A stretch of DNA of 64,000 nt from VRUE01 sp033856195 (GTDB lineage Bacteria; Actinomycetota; Thermoleophilia; Solirubrobacterales; 70-9). Shown here one piece after another: positions 34,327 to 43,171 of the stretch; the stretch's first letter is position 1; the number at the start of each line of letters is the position of its first letter. Position numbers and translations under genes: made by a program. The DNA lies in contig JAWVFL010000055.1 in NCBI GenBank assembly GCA_033856195.1, forward strand, positions 90,903 through 154,902. The letters are read 5' to 3'. Below the pieces are notes generated by a model. The model had not been told where the DNA came from. It saw only the letters and a list, made by a program, of their open reading frames with translations, and searched no databases.

Positions 34327-35268
34327 ATGGTCGTTGCCGATCCACCTCGCACCGAATCGCGCTTCGAGTCCCTCGTCCTCGACTTCCTCTCCTATCTGGA
34401 GCTGGAGCGGGGGCTCTCCCGCAATACGCTTGACGCCTACCGCACCGACTTGAGCCAGTACGGCGAGTACCTGGCGGCTCACGGCATCGACGCACTGACC
34501 GCCGGCCCCGCCGACATCGGCGAGTTCCTCGCCGAGCTGGCGATCGGCAATGGCCGCCCTGCCTGCTCCGCGGCGACGGTCCATCGCAAGGCTGCCTGCC
34601 TGCGCTCCTTCTACAAGCAGTTGCGCCGTGACGAGCTGATCGGCGACGATCCGACGGCGGCGCTGAGCGCCCCGCGCCGGGCCAAGAAGCTGCCTCAGGT
34701 CCTCAACTACGCGGAGGTTCAAAAGCTGCTGGCGGCGCCGAGCGGCGACGAGCCAACGGCGCTGCGCGACCGAGCCCTGCTCGAGGTGATGTACGCCTGC
34801 GGGCTGCGCGCCTCGGAGACGATCGGGTTGGAGCTCGCCGACATCGACCTGCACGAGGGCTTCCTGCGCGCCCGCGGAAAGGGCAGCAAGGAACGGCTGG
34901 TGCCGCTCGGCCGCAAGGCAATCGCGGCGATCTCCTCCTACCTGCGCGGCGGCCGGCCGAAGCTGGTCGGAGAACGCCACGAGGCAAGGCTCTTCGTCAA
35001 TTTCCGGGGCGGTCCGCTCAGCCGCCAGGGCCTCTACAAGATCGTCCAGCGCAACGCCCGCGCGGCCGGCCTCACCGGCCAGATGAGCCCGCACACCCTG
35101 CGCCACAGCTTCGCCACGCACCTGCTGGCCGGCGGCTGCGACCTGCGCGCCGTGCAGGAGATGCTCGGCCACGCCGACATCTCAACCACCCAGATGTACA
35201 CCCATCTGTCAGGCGAGCACCTAAAGACCGTCTACTTCAAGTCCCACCCCCGCGCCACCGCCGGCTGA
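34327..35268 (+). CDS. xerD: Tyrosine recombinase XerD
   Basis: A 313-residue recombinase for dimer resolution at dif. SAM-like domain FLSYLELERGLSRNTLDAYRTDLSQY; catalytic Arg in YACGLRASETIGLELADID, Lys near GKGSKERLVPLG, His-x-x-Arg in HTLRHSFATHLLAGG, His in LGHADISTTQ and Tyr in MYTHLSGEHL. ATG 34327 is used; TTG 34297, overlapping the DUF3866 stop, would add ten residues. The position after pyrG fits M. tuberculosis Rv1701. Confidence 0.93.
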   Translation: MVVADPPRTESRFESLVLDFLSYLELERGLSRNTLDAYRTDLSQYGEYLAAHGIDALTAGPADIGEFLAELAIGNGRPACSAATVHRKAACLRSFYKQLRRDELIGDDPTAALSAPRRAKKLPQVLNYAEVQKLLAAPSGDEPTALRDRALLEVMYACGLRASETIGLELADIDLHEGFLRARGKGSKERLVPLGRKAIAAISSYLRGGRPKLVGERHEARLFVNFRGGPLSRQGLYKIVQRNARAAGLTGQMSPHTLRHSFATHLLAGGCDLRAVQEMLGHADISTTQMYTHLSGEHLKTVYFKSHPRATAG

Positions 35269-35311
35269 CTTCGCCTTTTTTCGCCCTATGGGCGAGTAAG
35301 TGCGAAGTCAG
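35265..35311. repeat. 47-nt intergenic hairpin, family J copy 2
   Basis: CTGACTTCGC (35265-35274, starting inside the xerD stop) pairs with GCGAAGTCAG (35302-35311); an inner stem TCGCCC-tat-GGGCGA lies at 35281-35295. It is near-identical in layout and sequence to 2566-2612, with a longer outer stem. mutM begins 20 nt later. Confidence 0.75.
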
Positions 35312-35330
35312 CCTCCGATAGAACTGTGGG

Positions 35331-36245
35331 ATGCCCGAGCTGCCTGAGGTGGAGACCATTTGCCGGCAGCTCGATCCGGAGCTGGTGGGGCGGCGGATCG
35401 AGGTGCTGGAGGTGCTCGATGCGCGCTGGTGTCGGCCGATGGCGCCGAGGAAGCTCGAGGCCGCCGTCGCGGGGGCGACGATCGAGGGGCTGGGACGGCG
35501 CGGCAAGTACCTGTTGCTGGCGCTCGATGGCGAGCGGACGCTGGTCATGCACCTGCGGATGACAGGCAACCTGGTCCTGGTCGAGGGAGAGCAGAAGCTC
35601 GATCCTTCCGAGGGGCGGCGTCTTTACGAGACCGAGCGCTCGGTATCCGAGCGCCACCTGCGAGCCCGCTTCAGCCTCGACGACGGACGGGAGGTCTGGT
35701 TCACCGATCCGCGCCGTTTCGGCGAGGCCTTCCTGATCGACGATGCCAAGCTTAACGAGCGCTTCGCGAAGCTCGGCGTCGAGCCGCTCTCCGATGAGTT
35801 CACGCCCCAAGCGCTGGGCATCATGGCCGCTGGTCGCACGGCACCGCTGAAGTCGTTTCTGCTGGATCAGTCGGGCGTCGCCGGCGTCGGCAACATCTAC
35901 GCCGACGAGGCGCTCTTCCGCGCCCGCTTGCATCCACTCTCTCCCGCCGGCTCGATGAAGCCCGAGCACTTGGAGGCGCTGCACGAGGGCGTGATCGCCG
36001 CGCTGGAAGCCGGGATCGACGGCGGCGGCGCCTCAATCGACGACTACCGTGACGGGCGCGGCGAGAAGGGCTCGATGCAGGACGAGTTCCTCGTCCACAC
36101 GCGTGAGGGCCAGCTCTGTGCGCGCTGCGACGGCACGATCGTCCGCATCGTCGTCTCCGGCCGCTCGACCTATTACTGCCCGGGCTGCCAGGTGCGCTTG
36201 CGCAAGCGCCCTCGCCGGCGCCGTCCGGCTCGTCCTTCAACGTAA
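35331..36245 (+). CDS. mutM: Formamidopyrimidine-DNA glycosylase
   Basis: A 304-residue Fpg/MutM that removes oxidised purines such as 8-oxoguanine. MPELPEVET gives the catalytic Pro2 and Glu3; GVAGVGNIYADEALFRARLHP is the H2TH region; the C-terminal zinc finger is CARCDGTIVRI..YYCPGCQ. A basic tail follows. ATG 35331 must be right because Pro2 acts as nucleophile. TAGAAC ends 6 nt upstream. Confidence 0.96.
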   Translation: MPELPEVETICRQLDPELVGRRIEVLEVLDARWCRPMAPRKLEAAVAGATIEGLGRRGKYLLLALDGERTLVMHLRMTGNLVLVEGEQKLDPSEGRRLYETERSVSERHLRARFSLDDGREVWFTDPRRFGEAFLIDDAKLNERFAKLGVEPLSDEFTPQALGIMAAGRTAPLKSFLLDQSGVAGVGNIYADEALFRARLHPLSPAGSMKPEHLEALHEGVIAALEAGIDGGGASIDDYRDGRGEKGSMQDEFLVHTREGQLCARCDGTIVRIVVSGRSTYYCPGCQVRLRKRPRRRRPARPST

Positions 36246-36252
36246 ACCGGCT

Positions 36253-36978
36253 ATGGCCGGAAAGACGCTGAAGACCGAGGCGGTGGTGCTGCGCAGCATC
36301 CGCTACGGCGAGGCGGATCGCATCCTCCATCTCTACTCGAAGACGAAGGGGCGGATCGGCGCGATCGCCAAGGGGGCGCGGAAACCGAAGTCGCGCTTCG
36401 GCGGGCGCTTGGAGCCCTTCTTCCGGCTCGACCTGATCCTGCACGAAGGCCGCGGCGAGCTGCTCACCGTCACCAACGCCGCGACCGTCGACGGCTATCC
36501 GCGCCTGCGTGCCTCCGGGCCGGCACTCAACGCCGGCGCCCGCGCCTGCGACGCGGTGCTGCGCCTGCTCGATTCGGCCGAGCCCAACCCGCCCGCCTAC
36601 AACCTGCTCTGCCGCTATCTGGCGATGCTCGACGATCCGGGCGAGGAGGGGGCGGCCAGCCTCGAGACGGCGCTCTCCTTCCGGCTCAAGCTGGCGCTGG
36701 CGGCCGGCTTCGCCCCCGAGCTGGCCTCCTGCGCGCACTGCGGCGAAGCCGAGCACCTGAGTGGCTTCTCCGGCTCCGCCGGTGGCGTCGTCTGCGTCAG
36801 CTGCGAAGGCGGCGCCTTCCCGCTCTCCGAAGAGGCGCATCGCTTCATGGTCGGCGCGATCGGTAGCCCGCTTGCCGAGGCGCCGAGCGCCGAGGAGCCG
36901 GCGCTGCGGCAAGCCGAACGCGCCGTCGGCGAGACGCTCGAGCATCACGCTCATGTCCAATTGCGATCTGCGGCGTGA
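36253..36978 (+). CDS. recO: DNA repair protein RecO
   Basis: A 241-residue RecO that loads RecA in the RecFOR pathway. OB-fold start KTEAVVLRSIRYGEADRILHLYSKTKGRIGAIAKGARKPKSRFGGRLEPFFRLDL, then a helical part and a C4 zinc site (CAHCGEAEHL..CVSCEGGAF). ATG 36253 lies 7 nt after mutM. The stop codon is part of the left arm of a long hairpin element. Confidence 0.94.
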   Translation: MAGKTLKTEAVVLRSIRYGEADRILHLYSKTKGRIGAIAKGARKPKSRFGGRLEPFFRLDLILHEGRGELLTVTNAATVDGYPRLRASGPALNAGARACDAVLRLLDSAEPNPPAYNLLCRYLAMLDDPGEEGAASLETALSFRLKLALAAGFAPELASCAHCGEAEHLSGFSGSAGGVVCVSCEGGAFPLSEEAHRFMVGAIGSPLAEAPSAEEPALRQAERAVGETLEHHAHVQLRSAA

Positions 36979-37094
36979 GGGTCGGTCCTGGCAGGGGTTC
37001 CGCTTAACTTTTTGCGACGAAGGGTGGACCGGCTGTCGCCCTATGCGTGGCGCGCAAAAAGTACAGACGCTCCACCCCTGCCAGGACCGACCCT
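36978..37094. repeat. Long variable-arm hairpin, family H copy 1
   Basis: A perfect 20-bp outer stem (36978-36997 with 37075-37094) and an inner 10-bp stem ACTTTTTGCG/CGCAAAAAGT (37007-37016 and 37053-37062). Conserved with copies 2 and 3: TTCCGCTTAACTTTTT on the left, AAAAAGTACA.GACGCTCC on the right. It starts in the recO stop, and the dgt -10 element follows immediately. Confidence 0.85.
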
Positions 37095-37100
37095 TAGGAT
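37095..37100 (+). promoter_or_regulatory. Likely -10 element of dgt (TAGGAT)
   Basis: TAGGAT ends 6 nt before the ATG at 37107 and directly touches the right arm of the hairpin. Confidence 0.5.
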
Positions 37101-37106
37101 CGGTAG

Positions 37107-38120
37107 ATGGACGCAACTGTGACGTTCGAGGATCGGGTGCGCGCCTGGGAGGAGGGATTCCTCGATGAGCGGGCGACCCGCTCCTACCCTGCGCAGCGTC
37201 AGATAGAAGAGCCCGACAGCCCGGTGCGCACGCCGTTCCAGCGCGACCGCGACCGCATCGTCCACTGCAAGGCCTTCCGCCGGCTCAAGCACAAGACGCA
37301 GGTCTTCGTCGCCCCAGAGGGCGACCATTACCGCACGCGGCTCACGCACACCCTGGAGGCCTGCGGCATCGCTCGCACGGTTGCCCGTGCGCTCGGCCTC
37401 AACGAGGACCTGACCGAGGCGATCGGGCTCGGCCACGACCTCGGCCACCCGCCCTTTGGCCATGCCGGTGAGGAAGCGCTCGATGTGGCGCTGCGCGAGC
37501 GTTGCGGCAGTGGCTTCAAGCACAACGAGCACTCGCTGCGGGTCGTCGAGGTGCTGGAGCGTGACGGGCGCGGCCTCAACCTGACCGAGCAGGTGCGCGA
37601 CGGGATCCTCAACCACACCGGCTCGCGCAAGCCGGCAACGATGGAGGGCCGGATCGTCAAGCTGGTCGACCGCGTCGCCTACATCAACCACGACATCGAC
37701 GATGCGCTGCGGGCGGGAGTGCTGCACGCCGACGACCTGCCGGGTGCCGAGATCGAGCTGTTGGGCGAGACCGGCTCGGCTCGCATCGACACCCTGGTGC
37801 GCGACATCGTCGAGCGTTCGCGAGCGGCGCGCGACATCGTCCAGAGCGAGGAGATCGGCGGGGCGATGCTGCGGCTGCGCAAGTTCATGTTCGACCGCGT
37901 CTACCTGGGGCCGCTGGCGCGCAGCGAGCATGAGCGCGTTCACCGCGCGATGGGCGCGCTCTTCGACCACTACATGGAGAACCCGGACGAGGTCCCGGAG
38001 CTGGAGCCGGGCGCGAGCGATTGCCAGCGCGCCGCCGACTACCTTGCCGGGATGACCGACCGCTACTGCATCGCCAAGTACGCGGAGCTGACGATCCCGG
38101 AGGAAACGCTGTGGCACTGA
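37107..38120 (+). CDS. dgt: Deoxyguanosinetriphosphate triphosphohydrolase-like protein
   Basis: A 337-residue HD-domain dNTPase. FQRDRDRIVHCKAFRRLKHKTQVF is the dGTPase signature; metal site His in HYRTRLTHTLEA, His-Asp in GLGHDLGHPPFGHAGE, and the later Asp in RIVKLVDRVAYINHDIDDA. It would lower dNTP pools. In actinobacteria it normally precedes dnaG, as here (10-nt overlap). Confidence 0.94.
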   Translation: MDATVTFEDRVRAWEEGFLDERATRSYPAQRQIEEPDSPVRTPFQRDRDRIVHCKAFRRLKHKTQVFVAPEGDHYRTRLTHTLEACGIARTVARALGLNEDLTEAIGLGHDLGHPPFGHAGEEALDVALRERCGSGFKHNEHSLRVVEVLERDGRGLNLTEQVRDGILNHTGSRKPATMEGRIVKLVDRVAYINHDIDDALRAGVLHADDLPGAEIELLGETGSARIDTLVRDIVERSRAARDIVQSEEIGGAMLRLRKFMFDRVYLGPLARSEHERVHRAMGALFDHYMENPDEVPELEPGASDCQRAADYLAGMTDRYCIAKYAELTIPEETLWH

Positions 38121-39889
38121 TCTCGGGCGAGAGCCTGGAGCGGGTCAAGCAGGCGGCCGACATCGTCGAGGTGATCTCGGCCCACACCGACCTGCGCCGC
38201 CAGGGGACGCGCTGGGTCGGGCTCTGCCCCTTCCACGATGAGCGAACGCCCTCGTTCTCTGTCGACGCCCAGGAAAAGCTCTACCACTGCTTTGGCTGCG
38301 GGGTCGGCGGCGACACGATCAAGTTCATCGAGGAGAAGGAGGGCCTGGGCTTCGCCGAGGCGGTGGAGCTGCTCGCCGATCGCTACGGGGTCGAGCTGGA
38401 GCGCGAGCGCGAGGACCCACGCGCGGAGGCCAAGCGTCAGCAGCGCCGGCGACTCGGTGACCTGCTCGATCGCACCGCGGGCTTCTACGCCTCCTATCTC
38501 TGGGACTCCGACGAGGCCGGCAAGGCGCGCGCGTACCTGGGCGAGCGCGGACTCGGCGAGGAGACCCTGCGCGCATTCGCGGTCGGCTATGCGCCGAGCG
38601 CCTGGGACAAAGTGCTGCTGCGCGGCCAGCGGGCCGGGTTCAAGGTCGAGGAGTTGCGCGGGGTGGGACTGGTCCAGCGAGGACGGGGCGGAGGCGAGTA
38701 CGACCGCTTCCGCTCACGGATCATGTTCCCGATCCGCGATCGCCGCGGCCGCACGCTCGGCTTCGGCGGCCGGGCGATGCGCTCCGATCAGGGGGCGAAG
38801 TACGTCAACACAGCGGAGACCGACTTCTTCCACAAGAGTCGCATGCTCTACGGCATAGATCTGGCCAAGGGCGCGATCGCCAAGGAGGGGAGGGCGGTCG
38901 TGGTCGAGGGATATACCGACGTGCTCGCCCTGCACCAGGCCGGGATCGAGGAGGCGGTGGGGGTGATGGGCACGGCGATCACCGACGAGCAGGTTGCATC
39001 GCTGTCGGGCATGGTCGACGAGGTGATCCTGGCGCTGGACGCCGACTCCGCCGGGCAGGAGGCGATGCTGCGGGCGCAGCGCGTCGCCGCCGGGCGCAAG
39101 ATGCGACTGCGGGTTGCGGCGATGCCGGCGGGCGAGGATCCGGCCGAGATGATGGCGGCTGAGGGCGGCGCGGAGCGCTTCCGCGCCCTGCTCGACGGCG
39201 CGGTCGAGATAACGGCCTTTCAGGTCGGCCTGGTGCTCGAGCGAACCGATGTCTCCTCGCCGGCGGAGCGTGACAGGGCGCTGGCGGAGGTGGCGCCGAT
39301 CCTCGCCAGCCTGGGGGAGAGCGCCAGCCGCGACGACCTGGTGCGGCGCGTCGCCGAGCGGCTCGACCTGGAGCCGGCGATGGTGATGGGCCGGGTGGTC
39401 GTGGCGCAGCCGCTCAGCGGCGGCTCGGCAGAGCCGGAGCCGTCGAATCGCGGTCCCGCTCCCGAATCCCGCCGCGTTGCCGAGCTGACCTCGCGCGAGC
39501 GCCGCGAGCGCGCCCTGCTGGCGATGTGCATCGCCCTCCCTGACGACGGCAAGGAGTACCTGGCCCGCCTCACCGACGAGCATCTCTCCCGCCTCGGCGC
39601 CCGCGCCGCCGCCTGGCTCCGCGACCACCTGCAGGACCCCGCCTCGGACCTTCCCCGCGAGGACGCCGAGCTTGCCGGCCTGATCACCGAACTCGTCATC
39701 ACCGCCCACGACGAGCCCGCCTCCCGTGAGGCGATGGAGCTCAACTACCTGCTGCTCGAGCAGCGCCGCATCGAGGCCGAGATCGCCGCCGCCGGCGAAC
39801 GCGACGACTACGAGCAGCGCGCCGCCCTCAGCCGCGAAAGGGCGGCCTTGGTCCAGCGCATCGCCCACACCGAGCGCGTCGGCGGCTAA
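38111..39889 (+). CDS. dnaG: DNA primase
   Basis: A 592-residue primase. The zinc-binding domain is at the N terminus (CPFHDERTPSF..YHCFGCGVGGD). The RNA polymerase core contains YDRFRSRIMFPIRDRRGRTLGFGGRAM and the Toprim motifs VVVEGYTDVLALHQAG and ALDADSAGQEA. The C-terminal helical part binds DnaB. GTG 38111 with GGAGGAAAC upstream is chosen. Confidence 0.96.
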   Translation: MALISGESLERVKQAADIVEVISAHTDLRRQGTRWVGLCPFHDERTPSFSVDAQEKLYHCFGCGVGGDTIKFIEEKEGLGFAEAVELLADRYGVELEREREDPRAEAKRQQRRRLGDLLDRTAGFYASYLWDSDEAGKARAYLGERGLGEETLRAFAVGYAPSAWDKVLLRGQRAGFKVEELRGVGLVQRGRGGGEYDRFRSRIMFPIRDRRGRTLGFGGRAMRSDQGAKYVNTAETDFFHKSRMLYGIDLAKGAIAKEGRAVVVEGYTDVLALHQAGIEEAVGVMGTAITDEQVASLSGMVDEVILALDADSAGQEAMLRAQRVAAGRKMRLRVAAMPAGEDPAEMMAAEGGAERFRALLDGAVEITAFQVGLVLERTDVSSPAERDRALAEVAPILASLGESASRDDLVRRVAERLDLEPAMVMGRVVVAQPLSGGSAEPEPSNRGPAPESRRVAELTSRERRERALLAMCIALPDDGKEYLARLTDEHLSRLGARAAAWLRDHLQDPASDLPREDAELAGLITELVITAHDEPASREAMELNYLLLEQRRIEAEIAAAGERDDYEQRAALSRERAALVQRIAHTERVGG

Positions 39890-39915
39890 CCGGTAAATTC
39901 CGTGACGAGTTCTAG

Positions 39916-39944
39916 TCCGGTGTAGCTCAGCTGGATTAGCACGG
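39916..39944 (+). pseudogene. 5' fragment of a tRNA
   Basis: TCCGGTGTAGCTCAGCTGG, continuing for ten bases, looks like the first 27-29 nt of a tRNA (acceptor 5' strand, D arm) and is then interrupted by the intact tRNA-Asn. No anticodon or T arm is present. Confidence 0.6.
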
Positions 39945-40018
39945 TCCGGGGTAGCTCAATTGGTAGCAGCGCTCGGCTGTTAACCGAGAGGTTGTGGGTT
40001 CGAGTCCCACCCCCGGAG
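39945..40018 (+). tRNA. tRNA-Asn (GTT)
   Basis: Acceptor TCCGGGG/CCCCGGA closes the ends, with discriminator G. The D arm contains GCTC, anticodon stem CTCGG/CCGAG has loop CTGTTAA with anticodon GTT, and the T arm is GTGGG-TTCGAGT-CCCAC. CCA is not encoded. It lies between dnaG and a convergent glycosyltransferase gene. Confidence 0.95.
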
Positions 40019-40022
40019 CTCT

Positions 40023-41237
40023 CTAGGCGGGCGCTCGAGTGCGGGCCAGCTGTTCGATCAGCTCGGCGCCGTGCTCGGCGCCGTCGTTCTGGGTCGCCCA
40101 CCTCGCCAGGTCCTCGGCGTGACTCGCAAACGAGGTGTCGTCCAGCAGGAGTCGGGCCGCCCAGCGCAGGGGAGCCGGCCGGCAGAGGCGCCAGGGAAGC
40201 GAGAGGCCGCACTTGGCCCAGGCGATTCGCATCGCCGTCTCGCTCATGTCGCCGATGATCGGGCAGATGAGGACTGGGGTGCCGGCGGCCAGGGCGCGGG
40301 CGACGGTGCCATGGCCGCCGTGAGAGATGACCAAGGAGGCGGCTGGCATCAGCTGGCTGTAGCTGAGCCAGTCGACGAGGACCGCGTTTGCCGGAACCTC
40401 GATCGGCGCCTGCGGCGCCACCCGGTTGGTAGTTGCGACCACGCGCACCGGCTCATCGGCGAGAGCCTCGAGCGCTGTGCGCACGAGGTGGTTGTCCGAG
40501 TCATGCGCGGTGCTCGGAGCTACGAGGACGACTGGCTCCTCACCGGGCGGCAGCTCGATGTCGGGGTGGGGCATCTCGAATGTCATCGGGCCGGTGACCT
40601 GCACCCCGGCCGGCCACCGGCGTGGGTACTCGAGCTGGGGGAAGGTGCCAACCAGAGCCAGATCCCTGCTGATGCCGCCGTGGAAGCGCTCAACGGGAGG
40701 CAGGTCGAGGCGGGCGCGTTGCCTGTTGAGGTCACGACGGCCCTGCTCCAAGCCGATATTGAGCGCACGTTGGCCGGTGCGCCAGACCGCGCGTCCCAGG
40801 GGCGTGCGCGGCGGTTGCAGGCCGACCGCGAAGAACGGCAGACCGGGCTCGACGACGGGATAGATGTGAGGGATGAGGGTCGCCAGCGGCACACCGGCCA
40901 TCTCTGCCGCCAGCGACGGGGCCAGGGTGAGGATGTCGCTGACGACGACGTGCGGCCGCATCTCCTCGAGCAGGGGCAGCAGCGCCCGCGCCGCCTCGGC
41001 GGCGTGCGCTCCCTCGGCCGAGTCGGGATCCGGTGGCGGGAACATCCGGTATTCCTCTGCCGCGGCGAAACCGAGCCCGGCGCCCTCGACCGCCGCCCGC
41101 CGCTCCTCCCAGGTCTCGACAACGACCTCGTGACCGCGCCCGCGCAGCGCCCGCCCCAGCGAGATCGCCGGGAAGACGTGTCCCGGATCGCCAAAGGCCG
41201 CGACGAGGAAGCGAAGGCTCTCGCCGCGTTGCATCAC
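40023..41237 (-). CDS. GT1 family glycosyltransferase (MGT/UGT type)
   Basis: A 403-404-residue GT-B glycosyltransferase. N-terminal domain FLVAAFGDPGHVFPAISLGRALRGRGHEVVVET (acceptor side); C-terminal donor domain with VLVAPSTAHDSDNHLVRTALEAL, VLVDWLSYSQLMPAASLVISHGGHGTVARALAAGTPVLICP, the UDP/TDP-sugar signature with HGG. It probably modifies a lipid or small molecule; the substrate is unknown. Start is GTG 41237 or the adjacent ATG 41234; TAGAAC lies 6 nt upstream. Confidence 0.9.
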   Translation of the reverse strand: MMQRGESLRFLVAAFGDPGHVFPAISLGRALRGRGHEVVVETWEERRAAVEGAGLGFAAAEEYRMFPPPDPDSAEGAHAAEAARALLPLLEEMRPHVVVSDILTLAPSLAAEMAGVPLATLIPHIYPVVEPGLPFFAVGLQPPRTPLGRAVWRTGQRALNIGLEQGRRDLNRQRARLDLPPVERFHGGISRDLALVGTFPQLEYPRRWPAGVQVTGPMTFEMPHPDIELPPGEEPVVLVAPSTAHDSDNHLVRTALEALADEPVRVVATTNRVAPQAPIEVPANAVLVDWLSYSQLMPAASLVISHGGHGTVARALAAGTPVLICPIIGDMSETAMRIAWAKCGLSLPWRLCRPAPLRWAARLLLDDTSFASHAEDLARWATQNDGAEHGAELIEQLARTRAPA

Positions 41238-41246
41238 GGTGCGGTT

Positions 41247-41978
41247 CTAGGGGGTATCGAGTCCCTCACCGGGACGGGTAAACACGATCTCAGGGACGTG
41301 GCAGTTGCGCGAGGTGCTCAAGAGGAAGCGGACGGCCTCGCCGATGTCCTCGGGCCGGATCATTTCCTCGCCAGGAACCTGCCCCTTGGCGAACTCGGTC
41401 ATCGGTGTGTCGACGAAGCCCGGCGCAAGTGCCGTGCATTGAATCCCGGCGGTGCCCACCTCACGGTGCGTCGACTGGGTGAAGTTGATCACGGCGGCCT
41501 TGGTCGCGGCGTAGATCGAGAGCCATGCCTGACCGCCCTTGCCGGCGATCGAGGCGGTGTTGACGATCAGCGCCTTGCCGTGCTCGCCACCGGCCTGTTT
41601 CAGCATCGGCAGGCCCTCGCGAGTGCCGATGATCAGGGCCCGCAGGTTGACACCGAGCTGCATGTCGAGGTGCTTGGTCTGGATCTCCTCCATCGGCGCG
41701 CCGATTCCGACCCCGGCGTTGTTGACGAGCACGTCAAGTCGCCCATAGGCGTCACGGTGCTTGGCAAAGACGCCGACCACGTCCTCCTCGTCAGTCATGT
41801 TGGCGGCCACGCTCTGCGCCTCCAGGCCATCGCTGCGAAGGCCCTCAGCGGCGCTCTCGAGCTTGTCGGGACGCCTTGCCGAGACGGTCAGCCCGTAGCC
41901 TTCTTCACCGAGCACGCGGGCGATCGCAAGCCCGATGCCACTCGATGCTCCTGTGATCAGTGCCGCTCGCTCCGCCAA
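41247..41978 (-). CDS. Short-chain dehydrogenase/reductase
   Basis: A 243-residue SDR. ALITGASSGIGLAIARVLGEEG nucleotide motif, NNAGVGIGAPMEE, catalytic Ser in VNTASIAG and Tyr-x-x-x-Lys in LSIYAATKAAVINFTQ. SARRPDKLES suggests NADP. TTG 41978 with GGAGAGG just before is the best start; the frame stays open upstream, but that part is Arg-rich and unlike SDRs. It lies 9 nt before the glycosyltransferase on the same strand, so both may form one operon. Confidence 0.9.
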   Translation of the reverse strand: MAERAALITGASSGIGLAIARVLGEEGYGLTVSARRPDKLESAAEGLRSDGLEAQSVAANMTDEEDVVGVFAKHRDAYGRLDVLVNNAGVGIGAPMEEIQTKHLDMQLGVNLRALIIGTREGLPMLKQAGGEHGKALIVNTASIAGKGGQAWLSIYAATKAAVINFTQSTHREVGTAGIQCTALAPGFVDTPMTEFAKGQVPGEEMIRPEDIGEAVRFLLSTSRNCHVPEIVFTRPGEGLDTP

Positions 41979-42076
41979 GACCTCTCCTTCCGCTTGCCCG
42001 TTCCGCCGCAGGACCTTATCTCCCGCTCGAAGGCCACGCCGGATGGCACAGCGGCGGCGGCTTCGCCGTGAATAAC

Positions 42077-43171
42077 ATGCCGCGAATGCGCTCGCGCCGA
42101 GCACTCGCCATCCTCGCCTGCCTGCTCGCACTCCTCGCGCTGCCACTTGCCGGATGCGGTGGCGGATCGGACGATTCGACCGACTCTTCATCGGCGCCAG
42201 GGGAGAGCCGGCCCGCTCCGCCGAAGTCCTCGTTCCCCAGCGCAAAAGGTAAGACGCTGGCCGAGGTCCTGGAAGCGGCAGACGGCCCATCGAGCCTGGT
42301 CGTTTCCCCCGCCGCCCTGGTCTTCTACAAGGGCCAGAGTCGCTACCCGTTCGGGGTCTTCGAGCGCGATCGGACGCAGGTCCCCGATGCCGAGGTTGCC
42401 CTCTACTTCGCTCGCGTGCCCGGCCAGAAAGCCAAGACAGGGGACAAATTCGGTCCTGCCGCAGGATCGACGAGCGCGAAAAAAGCGGAGGAACGCGCTT
42501 TGGACGAGCAGGCCGTTGGCCCGTTCCCGGCCCGGATCGAATCGATGCAAACGCAGCCCGCCTTTCGTGCGCAGACGACGACCAGCGATCCCGATGCAGC
42601 CACGGTGGTCTACGCGACCGACGTCAACTTCCCGGCAAACGGCGAGTGGCGCATTGGGGCGCTAATCAAGAGCGACGGCGAATTGACCGCCACGCTGCTC
42701 CCCAGCGCCGTTGTCGGCGGCTACGAGAAGATCCCCCAGGTGGGACAGCGGGCGCCGCTCATTCACACGCCGACGGCGTCCGACGTTGGTGGTGACGTTT
42801 CGAAGATCACCACCCGCATTCCGCCGGACACCCAAAACCACGTCGATTACGCGGATGCCTTGGATAAGGAACCGATCGTGCTGCTCTTCGCCACCCCGCA
42901 GTTCTGCCAGAGTCGTGTTTGCGGACCGGTCGTGGACATCGCGGAGCAGGTCAAGCAGCTCTACGGAGACAAGGTCGCGTTCATCCACATGGAGATCTAC
43001 GAAGACAACGACCCAAGCAGGCCAGTGCGCCCCCAGGTGAGTGCCTTCCACCTTCCCAACGAGCCCTGGTTGTTCGCAATCGGCCGAGATGGAAGGATCA
43101 AGGCCGAGATCGAGGGCGCATTCGGCGTCGAAGAGCTGACCCACGTGGTGAAGGGATTGACCGGAGAATGA
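42077..43171 (+). CDS. Thioredoxin-fold lipoprotein
   Basis: A 364-residue exported protein. Signal peptide with lipobox (LALLALPLAGC), Ser/Asp-rich linker, a middle domain of ~180 residues of unknown type, and a C-terminal thioredoxin-like domain: EPIVLLFATPQFCQSRVCGPVVDIAEQV has two Cys spaced C-x4-C, followed by VAFIHMEIYEDND and NEPWLFAIGRDGRIKAEIEG. A redox or metal-handling role at the membrane is likely. ATG 42077 or 42086 starts it. It overlaps the HPt gene by 4 nt. Confidence 0.82.
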   Translation: MPRMRSRRALAILACLLALLALPLAGCGGGSDDSTDSSSAPGESRPAPPKSSFPSAKGKTLAEVLEAADGPSSLVVSPAALVFYKGQSRYPFGVFERDRTQVPDAEVALYFARVPGQKAKTGDKFGPAAGSTSAKKAEERALDEQAVGPFPARIESMQTQPAFRAQTTTSDPDAATVVYATDVNFPANGEWRIGALIKSDGELTATLLPSAVVGGYEKIPQVGQRAPLIHTPTASDVGGDVSKITTRIPPDTQNHVDYADALDKEPIVLLFATPQFCQSRVCGPVVDIAEQVKQLYGDKVAFIHMEIYEDNDPSRPVRPQVSAFHLPNEPWLFAIGRDGRIKAEIEGAFGVEELTHVVKGLTGE

